From NCBI GenBank assembly GCA_002706605.1, contig PALT01000038.1, positions 62,001 to 126,000 on the forward strand: DNA of 64,000 nucleotides, given 5' to 3'. A program made the position numbers and the translations under genes. Each line of letters begins with the position of its first letter. Position 1 is the first letter of the stretch. The notes under the pieces were generated by a model. It had not been told where the DNA came from and did not search any database. It was given only the letters and a program-made list of their open reading frames with translations. Shown here piece by piece: positions 37,098 to 46,777 of this stretch. The DNA comes from Rhodovulum sp. GTDB lineage: Bacteria > Pseudomonadota > Alphaproteobacteria > Rhodobacterales > Rhodobacteraceae.

Positions 37098-38087
37098 ATG
37101 ACGATTAAAGCCACGTTTCTGGGGGCTGTAGCGACGCTTGCACTGGGTGCTGGCGGGGCGCTGGCCGACCCGGCTCTGATCTATGACCTTGGCGGTAAAT
37201 TCGACAAGTCGTTCAACGAGGCTGCGCATAACGGCGCAGAAAAGTGGAAAGCCGAAACCGGCGGCAGCTATAACGAAATCGAACTGCAGTCCGAAGCCCA
37301 GCGTGAGCAGGCCCTGCGCCGCTTTGCCGAGGCAGGCAACAACCCGATCATCATGACCGGCTTTGCGTTCGGTAGTGCCTTGGGTGAGGTTGCGCCGGAT
37401 TACCCCGACACCAAATTCGCCATCATCGACATGGTTGTTGATTCCCCGAACGTCCGCTCCGTTGTGTTCAACGAACATGAGGGCTCGTATCTGGTCGGTA
37501 TGATGGCCGCGATGGCCTCGGAATCGGGCACCGTCGGCTTTATCGGTGGTATGGACATTCCTCTGATCCGGAAATTCGCCTGTGGCTATGCCCAAGGCGT
37601 CAAGGCCGTGAACCCCGATGCAACCGTTGTTCAGAACATGACCGGCACCACCCCTGCCGCATGGAACGATCCGGTTAAGGGCGGTGAATTGACCAAGGCC
37701 CAGATCAGCCAAGGCGCGGACGTGGTTTACGCGGCTGCGGGCGGCACCGGTGTGGGTGTTCTCAGCGCGGCTGCGGACGAAGGCATCCTGTCGATCGGCG
37801 TGGATAGCAACCAGAACTACCTGCACCCGGGCAAGGTTCTGACCTCGATGATGAAACGCGTGGACAACGCCGTTTACGAGGCGATGAGCCAAGGCGCAGA
37901 CCTTGAGACCGGGTTCAACGTGATGGGCATCGCCAACGGCGGTATCGGTTACGCACTGGACGAATATAACGCCGAGCTGGTCAGCGCAGAGATGCAGGCC
38001 GCCGTCGATGATGCGGCTGCGAAAATCGCGTCGGGCGAAATCGCCGTGCACGACTATATGTCCGACAACGCCTGTCCGGTTCAGTAA
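37098..38087 (+). CDS. BMP/PnrA-family substrate-binding lipoprotein-like protein of a nucleoside ABC importer
   Basis: This 329-residue periplasmic binding protein has a signal peptide (MTIKATFLGAVATLALGAGGALA). The mature part begins DPALIYDLGGKFDKSFNEAAHNG, the PnrA/BMP signature, and contains VGFIGGMDIPLIRKF. Relatives bind purine nucleosides. The ATG at 37098 has GGGAG upstream. It heads the operon with one ATPase and two permeases; a strong hairpin after it probably sets higher expression of the binding protein. Confidence 0.92.
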   Translation: MTIKATFLGAVATLALGAGGALADPALIYDLGGKFDKSFNEAAHNGAEKWKAETGGSYNEIELQSEAQREQALRRFAEAGNNPIIMTGFAFGSALGEVAPDYPDTKFAIIDMVVDSPNVRSVVFNEHEGSYLVGMMAAMASESGTVGFIGGMDIPLIRKFACGYAQGVKAVNPDATVVQNMTGTTPAAWNDPVKGGELTKAQISQGADVVYAAAGGTGVGVLSAAADEGILSIGVDSNQNYLHPGKVLTSMMKRVDNAVYEAMSQGADLETGFNVMGIANGGIGYALDEYNAELVSAEMQAAVDDAAAKIASGEIAVHDYMSDNACPVQ

Positions 38088-38104
38088 TTCCTGACACCGA
38101 CATG

Positions 38105-38136
38105 CAACCGGCGGGTCCGCCCGCCGGTTGTTTTTT
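38105..38136 (+). terminator. Intrinsic (attenuating) terminator after the binding-protein gene
   Basis: CAACCGGCGGG and CCCGCCGGTTG form an 11-bp perfect stem with a TCCG loop, followed by six T. It lies inside the operon, 40 bases before the ATPase gene, so it probably works by partial termination. Confidence 0.85.
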
Positions 38137-38175
38137 GCCAAAGGGCCCTGCCCCCGAATTTTCAGACCTCTGCCC

Positions 38176-39714
38176 ATGACTGACCAAGTGCCGTCGATCG
38201 AACTGCGCGGGATTTCCAAAGCGTTTGGCCCCGTTCAGGCGAACAAAGACATTTCCATCCGGGTGATGCCCGGCACGGTTCACGGGATCATTGGCGAAAA
38301 CGGCGCGGGGAAATCCACCCTGATGTCGATCCTCTATGGCTTTTACAAGGCCGACGCGGGCGAGATCATCATCAACGGCAAACCCACCGCCATCCCCGAC
38401 AGTCAGGCCGCAATTGCGGCGGGCATCGGCATGGTGTTTCAGCATTTCAAGCTGGTCCACAATTTCACGGTGCTGGAAAACGTGATCATGGGGGCCGAGG
38501 ACGGCGCGATGCTGCGCCCATCACTGGCCAAGGCGCGCAAGGAACTGCGTCGTCTGGCGGATGATTACGAATTGCAGGTCGATCCCGATGCCTTGATCGA
38601 GGATCTGTCGGTCGGCCACCAACAACGGGTCGAGATCCTGAAGGCGCTCTATCGTCAGGCCGATATCCTGATCCTCGATGAACCGACCGGTGTTCTGACT
38701 CCTGCCGAGGCGGACCACCTGTTCCGCATCCTCGACAACCTGCGCGCCGAGGGCAAAACGATCATCCTGATCACGCACAAGCTGCGCGAGATTATGGAAA
38801 TCACCGACACGGTCAGCGTCATGCGCCGTGGTGAGATGACCGCGACCGTCAAAACCGCCGAAACCTCGCCCGAGCATCTGGCCGAACTGATGGTGGGCCG
38901 CAAAGTTCTGTTGCGCGTCGATAAGGTCCCCGCACAGCCCGGTCGCCCAATTCTGGAAATCGAAAACCTGAACGTCACGGATGAGGACGGCGTTGCGCGC
39001 CTGAAAGACGTGTCCCTAAACGTGCGGGCCGGTGAAATCCTTGGCATCGCGGGCGTGGCGGGCAACGGGCAATCGCAACTGCTTGAGGTTCTGGGCGGGA
39101 TGCGCACGGGCACGGGCATCCTGCGGATGAACGGCGATACGCTTGACCTGACGGGGCGGCATTCGGACGGGGCATCGCGGCGCGCGCGCGGCATCGCCCA
39201 CGTCCCCGAGGATCGTCAGCACGAGGGCCTGATCATGCCGTTTTCGGCGTGGGAGAACACGGTCTTTGGCTATCACAACGATCCCGCCTATCAGAAAAAC
39301 AGCCTGATCATGGACAACGCGGGTATCCGTGCTGAAACAGCCGCCAAGATGGAACGCTTTGACGTGCGCCCGCCCGACCCGAACCTGCCCGCGCGCAATT
39401 TCTCGGGCGGGAACCAACAGAAAATCGTTCTGGCCCGTGAAATTGAACGCAACCCCGACCTGCTGCTAATCGGACAACCGACGCGCGGCGTGGACATCGG
39501 CGCGATTGAATTCATCCACCAACGCATCATCCAGTTGCGCGATGAGGGCAAGGCGATCTTGTTGGTCAGTGTTGAGCTAGACGAGATCATGTCGCTATCG
39601 GACCGCATCGCGGTGATGTTTGACGGCAAGATCATGGGCGAACGCCTACCCGCCGAGACGAATGAAACCGAACTGGGCCTCTTGATGGCCGGTGTCGACG
39701 AAAGGGCCGCGTAA
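38176..39714 (+). CDS. Nucleoside ABC importer ATP-binding protein (two nucleotide-binding domains)
   Basis: In this 512-residue protein domain 1 carries Walker A GENGAGKST and a LSVGHQQRVEIL signature. Domain 2 carries a degenerate Walker A, GVAGNGQSQLL, and a canonical FSGGNQQKIVLAREI. A degenerate second ATP loop is usual in RbsA/YufO-type tandem ATPases. It pairs with the two downstream permeases; the stop overlaps the next ATG (TAATG). Confidence 0.92.
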   Translation: MTDQVPSIELRGISKAFGPVQANKDISIRVMPGTVHGIIGENGAGKSTLMSILYGFYKADAGEIIINGKPTAIPDSQAAIAAGIGMVFQHFKLVHNFTVLENVIMGAEDGAMLRPSLAKARKELRRLADDYELQVDPDALIEDLSVGHQQRVEILKALYRQADILILDEPTGVLTPAEADHLFRILDNLRAEGKTIILITHKLREIMEITDTVSVMRRGEMTATVKTAETSPEHLAELMVGRKVLLRVDKVPAQPGRPILEIENLNVTDEDGVARLKDVSLNVRAGEILGIAGVAGNGQSQLLEVLGGMRTGTGILRMNGDTLDLTGRHSDGASRRARGIAHVPEDRQHEGLIMPFSAWENTVFGYHNDPAYQKNSLIMDNAGIRAETAAKMERFDVRPPDPNLPARNFSGGNQQKIVLAREIERNPDLLLIGQPTRGVDIGAIEFIHQRIIQLRDEGKAILLVSVELDEIMSLSDRIAVMFDGKIMGERLPAETNETELGLLMAGVDERAA

Positions 39715-40811
39715 TGCAGCGTATCCCGAATTGGGCCGATGTGGTTCTGGTCCCCCTGTTCAGCCTGCTGATCGCGTTCCTGCTGTCCGGTGTGGTGATT
39801 TTCGCCATCGGGGAAAACCCGATTGCCGCCGTTAAAATGATGATCAGTGGCGCGGTCGGTTCGACCTATGGCTGGGGCTATACCCTTTATTACGCGACGA
39901 ATTTCCTGTTCACGGGCTTGGCCTTTGCGGTGGCGTCGCACGCGCGTCTGTTCAATATCGGCACTGAGGGTCAGGCGACCCTTGGCGGTCTGGGCGTGGC
40001 ATTGGTCTGTCTCTATATTCCGTGGCCGCATTGGGCGCTGGCCCTGCCTGCGGCGATGATCGGCGGCGCCCTGTTCGGTGCGGCATGGGCGTTTTTGCCC
40101 GCATGGCTACAGGCCAAACGCGGCAGCCATATCGTGATCACGACGATCATGTTCAACTATATCGGCTTTTCCCTGTTGAACTATGTTCTGGTGAATGTCC
40201 TGCGCCCCGTTGGCGCGATGGATCCGGCCACGGCCAAGTTCCCCGAGGGCACGCATCTGCCGACATTGCACGACATTCTGGGCGTCTTTGGCATCCCGTT
40301 TTCCAAGGCCGCACCGGCCAACATCAGCTTTGTGATCGCATTGATCGCCTGTTTCCTTGTCTGGGTTCTGATCTGGCGCACGCGTCTGGGGTATGCCCTG
40401 CGGTCCTATGGCCAGAGCGAGAGCGCAGCCGTCTACGCCGGTATTTCACCCACCAAGATCATCGTCGTGGCCATGCTGATTTCCGGCGGTCTGGCCGGTC
40501 TCATGGCGGTCAACAACGTCATGGGTGAGGCCGAGCGCCTTGTCCTGAACTCGGTCGAGGGGGCGGGGTTCATCGGGATCGCCGTCGCCCTGATGGGCCG
40601 CAACCATCCGTTCGGCATTCTGCTGGCCTCGATCCTGTTCGGCGTTCTCTATCAGGGCGGCGCGGAATTGGCCCTGTGGATGAACATCCCGCGCGAATTG
40701 ATCGTGGTCATTCAGGCGCTGGTCATTCTGTTCACCGGCGCGCTCGACAATATGGTGCGCATGCCGATTGCCTATGTGTTTAACCTGCGCCGCCGCAAGG
40801 AGACCGCATAA
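39714..40811 (+). CDS. Nucleoside ABC importer permease 1
   Basis: This 365-residue BPD_transp_2 permease has about ten helices. HARLFNIGTEGQATLGGLG is the conserved N-terminal block and GEAERLVLNSVEGAGFIGIAVAL the coupling region. With permease 2 it forms the membrane channel. One base overlaps at each end (TAATG), indicating tight coupling. Confidence 0.92.
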   Translation: MQRIPNWADVVLVPLFSLLIAFLLSGVVIFAIGENPIAAVKMMISGAVGSTYGWGYTLYYATNFLFTGLAFAVASHARLFNIGTEGQATLGGLGVALVCLYIPWPHWALALPAAMIGGALFGAAWAFLPAWLQAKRGSHIVITTIMFNYIGFSLLNYVLVNVLRPVGAMDPATAKFPEGTHLPTLHDILGVFGIPFSKAAPANISFVIALIACFLVWVLIWRTRLGYALRSYGQSESAAVYAGISPTKIIVVAMLISGGLAGLMAVNNVMGEAERLVLNSVEGAGFIGIAVALMGRNHPFGILLASILFGVLYQGGAELALWMNIPRELIVVIQALVILFTGALDNMVRMPIAYVFNLRRRKETA

Positions 40812-41776
40812 TGGATTTCCTGACGCTTCTCCAAGTTTCCGACAGCACCGTGCGCCTTGCGACACCGTTGTTGCTGGCCTGTCTGGCGGGTCTGTTTTCC
40901 GAACGGGCGGGGATTTTCGACATCGGCCTTGAGGGCAAGATGCTGTTCGCGGCGTTCTTTTCCGGCGCGATTGCGGCGGTGACCGGATCGGCGTGGATGG
41001 GTCTAGTTGCGGCGATCTTTGCGTCGCTGATCCTGTCGGTGATCCACGGTCTGGCCTCAATCACCTTTCGCGGGAACCAGTTGATTTCGGGCGTCGCCAT
41101 CAACTTTCTGGCCGCGGGTCTGACGGTTGTGGTCGCTCAGGACTGGTTCGGTCAGGGCGGGCGCACCCCGTCCCTGACGGGCGCGGCGCGGTTCAATCCG
41201 ATCACCCTGCCCTTTGCCGAAAGCTTGGGCGCGGTTCCGGTCCTTGGGCCAATTTATCGCGACCTGCTGTCGGGGCATACGATCCTTGTCTACGTCGCCT
41301 TTGCCTGTGTGCCTCTGACGTGGTGGGTTCTCTATCGTACGCGGTTCGGTCTGCGTCTGCGCGCCGTGGGGGAGGCCCCCGAGGCCGTCGATACGGCGGG
41401 GATTTCGGTGGTGCGTCTGCGCTATGCCGCCGTGATCATCTGTGGCGTTCTGTGTGGGATCGCGGGGTCGTATCTGGCCACCGCCCTGCAGGCCGGTTTC
41501 GTCAAGGATATGACCGCCGGTCGGGGCTATATCGCGCTGGCCGCGTTGATCTTTGCGAAATGGCGACCGTGGTATGCCCTGTGGGCGACGTTGCTGTTCG
41601 GGTTGCTACAGGCGGTCGCGCTGCGGTTTCAGAACATCGACCTTGGGGTCTTTGTCCTGCCGGTGCAGTTCATGGACGCGCTGCCCTTTATCCTGACGGT
41701 GATCATCCTTGCGGGCTTTGTCGGTAAGGCGATCCCGCCCCGCGCGGGCGGCGAACCCTATGTCAAAGAACGCTAA
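40811..41776 (+). CDS. Nucleoside ABC importer permease 2
   Basis: This 321-residue second BPD_transp_2 permease carries ERAGIFDIGLEGKMLFAAFF near the N-terminus and GLRLRAVGEAPEAVDTAGIS as the ATPase-contact loop, closing with GRGYIALAALIFAKWRP. It is the last gene of the operon and starts on the stop of permease 1. Confidence 0.92.
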   Translation: MDFLTLLQVSDSTVRLATPLLLACLAGLFSERAGIFDIGLEGKMLFAAFFSGAIAAVTGSAWMGLVAAIFASLILSVIHGLASITFRGNQLISGVAINFLAAGLTVVVAQDWFGQGGRTPSLTGAARFNPITLPFAESLGAVPVLGPIYRDLLSGHTILVYVAFACVPLTWWVLYRTRFGLRLRAVGEAPEAVDTAGISVVRLRYAAVIICGVLCGIAGSYLATALQAGFVKDMTAGRGYIALAALIFAKWRPWYALWATLLFGLLQAVALRFQNIDLGVFVLPVQFMDALPFILTVIILAGFVGKAIPPRAGGEPYVKER

Positions 41777-41839
41777 AACCTGATCACAGCCCGATTTCGC
41801 GTCTTGCCTAGATCCCGCAAATGGGCCTAGGGATTATAT

Positions 41840-42748
41840 ATGCAGATTTATCTTCCCATCGCTGAGGTATCGGTCAACGCGTTCTTGCTGTTGGGCCTTG
41901 GCGGATTGGTGGGGATATTGTCCGGCATGTTCGGCGTGGGCGGCGGGTTTTTGATGACGCCGCTGATGTTCTTTATCGGCATCCCGCCCGCTGTGGCCGT
42001 GGCAACCGGCGCGAACCAGATCGTTGCCTCGTCCTTTTCCGGTGTTCTGGCGCATTTGCGCAGGCGGACCGTCGATTTAAGGATGGGCGTCGTTCTGCTG
42101 ATCGGGGGCCTGATCGGCGCGGGGTTTGGCGTTTATATCTTTAATCTGCTGCGCGAAATGGGTCAGGTCGATCTGTTGGTGCGGCTGTGTTATGTCCTGT
42201 TCCTTGGGGTGATTGGCGCGCTGATGTTTGTCGAGAGCCTGCGCGCGCTGCAAAAATCGCGCAGCGGCAAGCGTCCCGCCCGCAAGAAACACAACTGGGT
42301 GCATGGCCTCCCCCTTAAGGTGCGGTTCCGGACCTCGGGTCTCTATATCTCGGTCATTCCGCCGTTGCTGGTTGGGTTGCTGGTCGGGGTCTTGGCGGCC
42401 GTCATGGGCGTTGGTGGCGGGTTCATCATGGTGCCCGCGATGATCTATATCCTTGGGATGCCAACCAAGGTGGTTGTGGGCACGTCCCTGTTTCAGATCA
42501 TCTTTGTCACCGGTTTTACCACCGTTTTGCACGCCGCGACCAACCACACGGTGGACATGGTTCTGGCGGTTCTCATGCTGATCGGCGGGGTGGTCGGCGC
42601 GCAGATCGGCACGCGGATTGGCGTACGGATGAAGGCCGAACAGTTGCGCATCCTGCTGGCGCTGATGGTGCTGTTGGTCTGTGGCAAGCTGGCGCTGGAA
42701 CTGTTGATTGAACCGGCGGAACTCTATTCGATCGGATCGGACGGATGA
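41840..42748 (+). CDS. TSUP family (TauE/SafE) sulfite/sulfonate exporter-like protein
   Basis: This 302-residue protein has about eight helices in two halves, each with the internal repeat GVGGGF (MFGVGGGFLMTPLM and MGVGGGFIMVPAM). Family members move sulfite, sulfoacetate or related anions. A cytoplasmic loop of about 45 basic residues separates the halves. The gene overlaps the TIGR02186 gene by four bases, and that pairing is common in Rhodobacterales. Confidence 0.87.
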   Translation: MQIYLPIAEVSVNAFLLLGLGGLVGILSGMFGVGGGFLMTPLMFFIGIPPAVAVATGANQIVASSFSGVLAHLRRRTVDLRMGVVLLIGGLIGAGFGVYIFNLLREMGQVDLLVRLCYVLFLGVIGALMFVESLRALQKSRSGKRPARKKHNWVHGLPLKVRFRTSGLYISVIPPLLVGLLVGVLAAVMGVGGGFIMVPAMIYILGMPTKVVVGTSLFQIIFVTGFTTVLHAATNHTVDMVLAVLMLIGGVVGAQIGTRIGVRMKAEQLRILLALMVLLVCGKLALELLIEPAELYSIGSDG

Positions 42749-43491
42749 GGATCGCGCGCGCCCTGATCCTGTTGCTGTTGATGGCCCTGCCCGCACAGGC
42801 CGAACGCGTCGTCGCAGGCCTGAGCCAAGCACGCGTGTCCATCACCACGGACTTTAGCGGCTCGGAAATTCTGGTGTTCGGGGCCGTCAAACGCGAGGCC
42901 CCCGCGCCCGAGGGGGCGGATCTGAACGTGGTCGTCACCGTCGCGGGCCCGTCCGAACCGACAACCGTGCGCCGCAAGGATCGCCGCGCCGGTATCTGGG
43001 TCAACGCGGATATGCAGGATATCGGCCCCGCGCCGACCTTTTATTCCGTTGCGACCTCGGCCCCGCTGAGCGAAATCCTGTCCCCTGAAACCGACCGCAA
43101 GCACCGGATTTCCATCCGCCGCGCCATTCGCGGCGTGGGCGTGACGGACAACAACTATATCGATGCGTTGATCCGTATCCGTGAGGACGAGGGCCTCTAT
43201 CAAATCAGTGACCGCGCCGTGACCTTGCAACAGGACACGTTGTTTCGCGCGGGCATTGCCCTGCCTGCGAACTTGACCGAAGGCGCCTATGCCACGCGGA
43301 TTTTCCTGTTGCGCGGGGGCGATGTGATCGACCGCTATGACACGGTGATCGTGGTGCGCAAGGTGGGGCTGGAACGTGCGCTGTACACACTGGCCTATGA
43401 CCAGCCGCTGATCTACGGGATCCTGTCGCTGGCGATTGCGATCATCGCGGGTTGGGCCGCGTCGGCCGTGTTCCGCTATTTTCAGCCCTGA
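42745..43491 (+). CDS. TIGR02186 family membrane-anchored periplasmic protein
   Basis: This 248-residue alphaproteobacterial protein (Alph_Pro_TM) has a signal peptide (MRIARALILLLLMALPAQA), a beta-rich periplasmic domain beginning ERVVAGLSQARVSITTDFSGSEILVFGAV, and one C-terminal helix (about 222-242). Its function is unknown, but it overlaps the TSUP exporter gene (ATGA) and probably acts with it as an accessory subunit. Confidence 0.85.
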   Translation: MRIARALILLLLMALPAQAERVVAGLSQARVSITTDFSGSEILVFGAVKREAPAPEGADLNVVVTVAGPSEPTTVRRKDRRAGIWVNADMQDIGPAPTFYSVATSAPLSEILSPETDRKHRISIRRAIRGVGVTDNNYIDALIRIREDEGLYQISDRAVTLQQDTLFRAGIALPANLTEGAYATRIFLLRGGDVIDRYDTVIVVRKVGLERALYTLAYDQPLIYGILSLAIAIIAGWAASAVFRYFQP

Positions 43492-45026
43492 TCGATATCG
43501 TCTTGTACCTCTAGGGTCAGGGGCGCGGGGGCGGCAACCAAATCCGATGTCCCCAAGGCCGCCGTCGGGCGCGCCAAGCTGCGCCGCACGACCCAGTGCA
43601 GACGTTTCTCCGCCCGCGTGATCGCCACATAGGCCAGACGTTTCCATAGGGGCGTTCCGGCCTCAACACGGCCCATGCGCGCGGCGACCTCTAGATCGGG
43701 GGCAAAGACCTGTACCTCTTCCCATTGCGACCCTTGCGCCTTGTGGATGGTGACCGCCGCGCCATGCAGAAACGCCGCCCCCATGCGTGCGGCATAGGGG
43801 ATGAACGGTTCCTCTTCGCCGGGCAGTTCGATCTTGATGATCGACGCCGCGCTGACCTGCGGGTTTTCGGCACCGACGACGTGCAGCTGGGAAAACCCAG
43901 GCTTGCGCCCTGCCCCCATGTAAATCACCTGCGCGCCCTTGATCAGGCCGCGTGCCTCAAGGTCCAGACGTTTCTTGCGATGCTTCATCGGCAACTCGAT
44001 CCCGTCACAGATCAGAGGCTCCCCCGGCAACAGGGCATCATGCGGCGCGCCATAGGCTGCGCGAAACGCTTGGATCAATTTGACCCGCGTATCATTGCGC
44101 CACACCAACACGGGCGAGCGCGCCATCAGACCCGCGTCCACCCGCCCCGCATAGACCACGCGGTCGTCTTTTTCCGCGATCTCGGCCACCAGACGGTCGA
44201 ATTTGTAATAGTCCATCCACGGATCGGCCAGCGCATGGGCAAGGTCCAGAATGGGGTTGTCGTCGGCCTGCCGGTGGATGCGCTTCAGTTCAAACACGCG
44301 GTCCTCGGGCAAGCGGTCGAACACCATGCTGCCCGACTGTTTCACCGGCGCCAACTGGGCCGGATCACCGAACACCATCAGGGTCGGGAAAATCTCGCAC
44401 AGGTCTTCGTACTGCCGGTCGTCCAGCATCGAGCCTTCGTCGATCAGACCGATGTCCAGCGGGTCCTCGCGCCGTTTCCAGCCGGTGATGAAATCCGACC
44501 CGCGCAGCCCCGCCGCCGCCAAGGCCCCCGGAATGGATTTGTTGGTCTGATAGAACGCATGGGCGCGGTCCAGCGCCGTGTCGGTCAGCCCTTCAATCTC
44601 GGGGCGTTCGGCGTTCCCCTCTAGCCACTCTGCGATCTTTTCGTATTCGGGATCGTACATCGGCGTATAGAGGATGCGGTGAATGGTCGTCGCGGGCACG
44701 CCGCGATTGCGCAGCACGCTGGCCGCCTTGTTCGTCGGGGCGAGAATGGCAAGGGTACGGCGGTCCTTGCGGCGCTTGCCCTCATAATCGCCGGACACCA
44801 CATCGACGCCTGCCTCTTGCAACGCCTTAACCAGTTCCGCCAACAACAGCGTCTTGCCCGATCCCGCCTTGCCGACAACGGCCACGGGCGATGTGCCCTG
44901 ATCGTCGGAACGCGGCGACAAGAGCGCCTCACCCTCTAGATGGACGCCAACGCCCTGCAGGATCTCGGCAATCTGATCAAAGGCTTCGGCCTGATCTTCG
45001 GAAAACTGGATGGCAGGTGTCGACAT
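43482..45026 (-). CDS. RecD-like superfamily I ATP-dependent helicase
   Basis: This 514-residue protein has Walker A VGKAGSGKTLLL (about 52-63), motif Ia LAPTNKAASVLRNRG, Walker B LIDEGSMLDDRQY, motif III FGDPAQLAPVKQSG and a C-terminal UvrD_C_2 block (VTIHKAQGSQWEEVQVF, YVAITRAEKRLHWV). It is a DNA helicase of the RecD2/exonuclease V alpha type, probably in repair or recombination. No RecB or RecC lies nearby. It ends in a ten-base tail-to-tail overlap with the TIGR02186 gene. Confidence 0.87.
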   Translation of the reverse strand: MSTPAIQFSEDQAEAFDQIAEILQGVGVHLEGEALLSPRSDDQGTSPVAVVGKAGSGKTLLLAELVKALQEAGVDVVSGDYEGKRRKDRRTLAILAPTNKAASVLRNRGVPATTIHRILYTPMYDPEYEKIAEWLEGNAERPEIEGLTDTALDRAHAFYQTNKSIPGALAAAGLRGSDFITGWKRREDPLDIGLIDEGSMLDDRQYEDLCEIFPTLMVFGDPAQLAPVKQSGSMVFDRLPEDRVFELKRIHRQADDNPILDLAHALADPWMDYYKFDRLVAEIAEKDDRVVYAGRVDAGLMARSPVLVWRNDTRVKLIQAFRAAYGAPHDALLPGEPLICDGIELPMKHRKKRLDLEARGLIKGAQVIYMGAGRKPGFSQLHVVGAENPQVSAASIIKIELPGEEEPFIPYAARMGAAFLHGAAVTIHKAQGSQWEEVQVFAPDLEVAARMGRVEAGTPLWKRLAYVAITRAEKRLHWVVRRSLARPTAALGTSDLVAAPAPLTLEVQDDIDQG

Positions 45027-45074
45027 GGCGCCACATTAGTTCTGCGCGCCGCCCCGCACCAGCGTGAAACGCGC

Positions 45075-45272
45075 CTACAGCGTTTTTCGTCTGTGACTGT
45101 CCAGTGACGTCACCACATCATCGCTCGGACGCTGGGCGGGTCCAACGCCGCCAAGGTCCTGTCGCGCAATTTCTTTTGTTCTGCCAAGCTCTTGCGCCAG
45201 ATGCGACAAGCCGTTCGCCAAGGCAAACGCCCTGAGATCATCAAGAACTTCGAGTATCCATTCATCCGCCAT
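45075..45272 (-). CDS. Small conserved hypothetical protein (65 aa)
   Basis: The protein is acidic and helical at the N-terminus (MADEWILEVLDDLRAFALAN, then GLSHLAQELGRTKEIA), with a polar tail ending RRKTL. The ATG at 45272 is chosen over 45305. I recall similar short proteins in other roseobacters, but no function is known. It sits alone between the ccr terminator and the helicase start. Confidence 0.55.
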   Translation of the reverse strand: MADEWILEVLDDLRAFALANGLSHLAQELGRTKEIARQDLGGVGPAQRPSDDVVTSLDSHRRKTL

Positions 45273-45362
45273 GTTGCACCGGCCCAAGGTTAGTTGGTCA
45301 AGCATTTACAACCATAACGTGAAAAATGTCATTGCATAGTCGTTTTCAGAACTCGGCAACAG

Positions 45363-45390
45363 AAAACCCCGCCGCGGGCGCGCGACGGGG
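45363..45390 (-). terminator. Intrinsic terminator of ccr
   Basis: Read on the minus strand, a nine-pair stem (45382-45390 with 45367-45375, one G-U) and a six-base loop are followed by TTTT. It begins 27 bases after the ccr stop. Confidence 0.8.
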
Positions 45391-45416
45391 TCTCTGCGTT
45401 CCTGAATTCGGCCCGC

Positions 45417-46706
45417 TTAGGCTTGGCCAGCTTCCAGAACATCCTCAAGGGTGCGCAGGCCGGTTTTCGGGGCCTGAACCAGCACGGCCATGTTGCCGGG
45501 CTTGTGTTCGTTGCGCAGCATCTTGGTGTGGGCCTGCGGGATTTCTTCCCACGGGAACACCTCGGACATGCAGGGGTCCAGACGACGCTCACACATCAGA
45601 CGGTTGGCCGAAGCGGCCTGTTTCAGGTTGGCAAAGTGGCTACCCTGCAGACGCTTTTGGTGCATCCACATGTAACGCACGTCAAACGTGGTGTTGAAAC
45701 CCGAGGTGCCGGCACAGATCACAACGATACCGCCCTTTTTCACGATCAGGGTCGACACGGGGAAGGTCGCCTCGCCGGGGTGTTCGAACACCATGTCGAC
45801 GTTCACGCCTTTGCCGGTGATGTCCCAGATCGCCTTGCCGAACTTGCGGGCCTCTTTCAGCCATTCGTTATATTCGGGGCTGTTGACCGTGGGCAGTTGA
45901 CCCCAGCAGTTGAAATCCTTGCGGTTGATGACGCCCTTGGCGCCCTGATCCAGAACGAACTGACGCTTGGATTCGTCCGAAATCACGCCGATCGCGTTTG
46001 CACCGGCCGTGTTGGCCAGCTGGATCGCATAAGAGCCCAGACCGCCCGAAGCCCCCCAAACCAGAACGTTCTGGCCGGGCTTCAGTTCATGCGGGTGGTG
46101 GCCGAACAGCATGCGGTATGCGGTCGCCAGCGTCAGGGTGTAGCATGCGCTCTCTTCCCAAGTCAGGTGCTTGGGGCGCGGCATCAGCTGTTGCGCCTGA
46201 ACGCGGGTGAACTGCGAGAAGGACCCGTCGCCGGTCTCATAGCCCCAGATACGCTGGGTCGGCGAGAACATCGGATCACCACCGTTACATTCTTCGTCGT
46301 CACCGTCATCCTGGTTACAGTGGATGACAACCTCGTCGCCCACTTTCCAGTTTTTGACCTTGTCACCAACGGCCCAAACGATGCCCGAAGCATCCGAACC
46401 GGCGATATGGTAATCCTGACCGTGGACGTCAAAGGGCGAAATCGGCTGACCCAGACCGGCCCAAACGCCGTTGTAGTTCACACCAGCGGCCATCACCAGA
46501 ACCAGCACTTCGTGGCTGTCGATCTGCCAGGTGTCGACCACCTCTTTCTGGAACGACTGTTCGGGTTCGCCGTGACGGTCACGACGGATCGCCCATGCAT
46601 ACATTTTCTTGGGAACATAGCCCATCGGGGGCATTTCACCGACCTCGTACAGGTCTTTTTCCGGTGCGTCGTACGTCAGTACATCCGTGTTCGTGTCCAG
46701 AGCCAT
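45417..46706 (-). CDS. ccrA: Crotonyl-CoA carboxylase/reductase
   Basis: This 429-residue MDR-family enzyme reductively carboxylates crotonyl-CoA to (2S)-ethylmalonyl-CoA, the defining step of the ethylmalonyl-CoA pathway for acetyl-CoA assimilation. It has the Ccr-specific N-terminus (KDLYEVGEMPPMGYVPKKMY), the nucleotide loop VWGASGGLGSYAIQLA and an ICAGTSGFNTTFDVRYMWM region. The ATG follows a perfect AGGAGG. It is divergent from ecm, and a TGCAAA-N6-TTTGCA dyad lies 72-89 bases before the start. Confidence 0.96.
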   Translation of the reverse strand: MALDTNTDVLTYDAPEKDLYEVGEMPPMGYVPKKMYAWAIRRDRHGEPEQSFQKEVVDTWQIDSHEVLVLVMAAGVNYNGVWAGLGQPISPFDVHGQDYHIAGSDASGIVWAVGDKVKNWKVGDEVVIHCNQDDGDDEECNGGDPMFSPTQRIWGYETGDGSFSQFTRVQAQQLMPRPKHLTWEESACYTLTLATAYRMLFGHHPHELKPGQNVLVWGASGGLGSYAIQLANTAGANAIGVISDESKRQFVLDQGAKGVINRKDFNCWGQLPTVNSPEYNEWLKEARKFGKAIWDITGKGVNVDMVFEHPGEATFPVSTLIVKKGGIVVICAGTSGFNTTFDVRYMWMHQKRLQGSHFANLKQAASANRLMCERRLDPCMSEVFPWEEIPQAHTKMLRNEHKPGNMAVLVQAPKTGLRTLEDVLEAGQA

Positions 46707-46777
46707 CTGAGCCTCCTAGAGTTAAATTCTGTGCCGCATCGCAGAATCAATGCGTGATCTGGGCCATCAAGTAAAGG

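Noticed and set aside
17867-40141. Single GTGATCAC copies inside coaBC (17867), chaN (19228) and a permease gene (40134)
   Set aside because: They are within coding sequence, lack the 21-bp partner and the T/A flanks, and are about as frequent as chance predicts.
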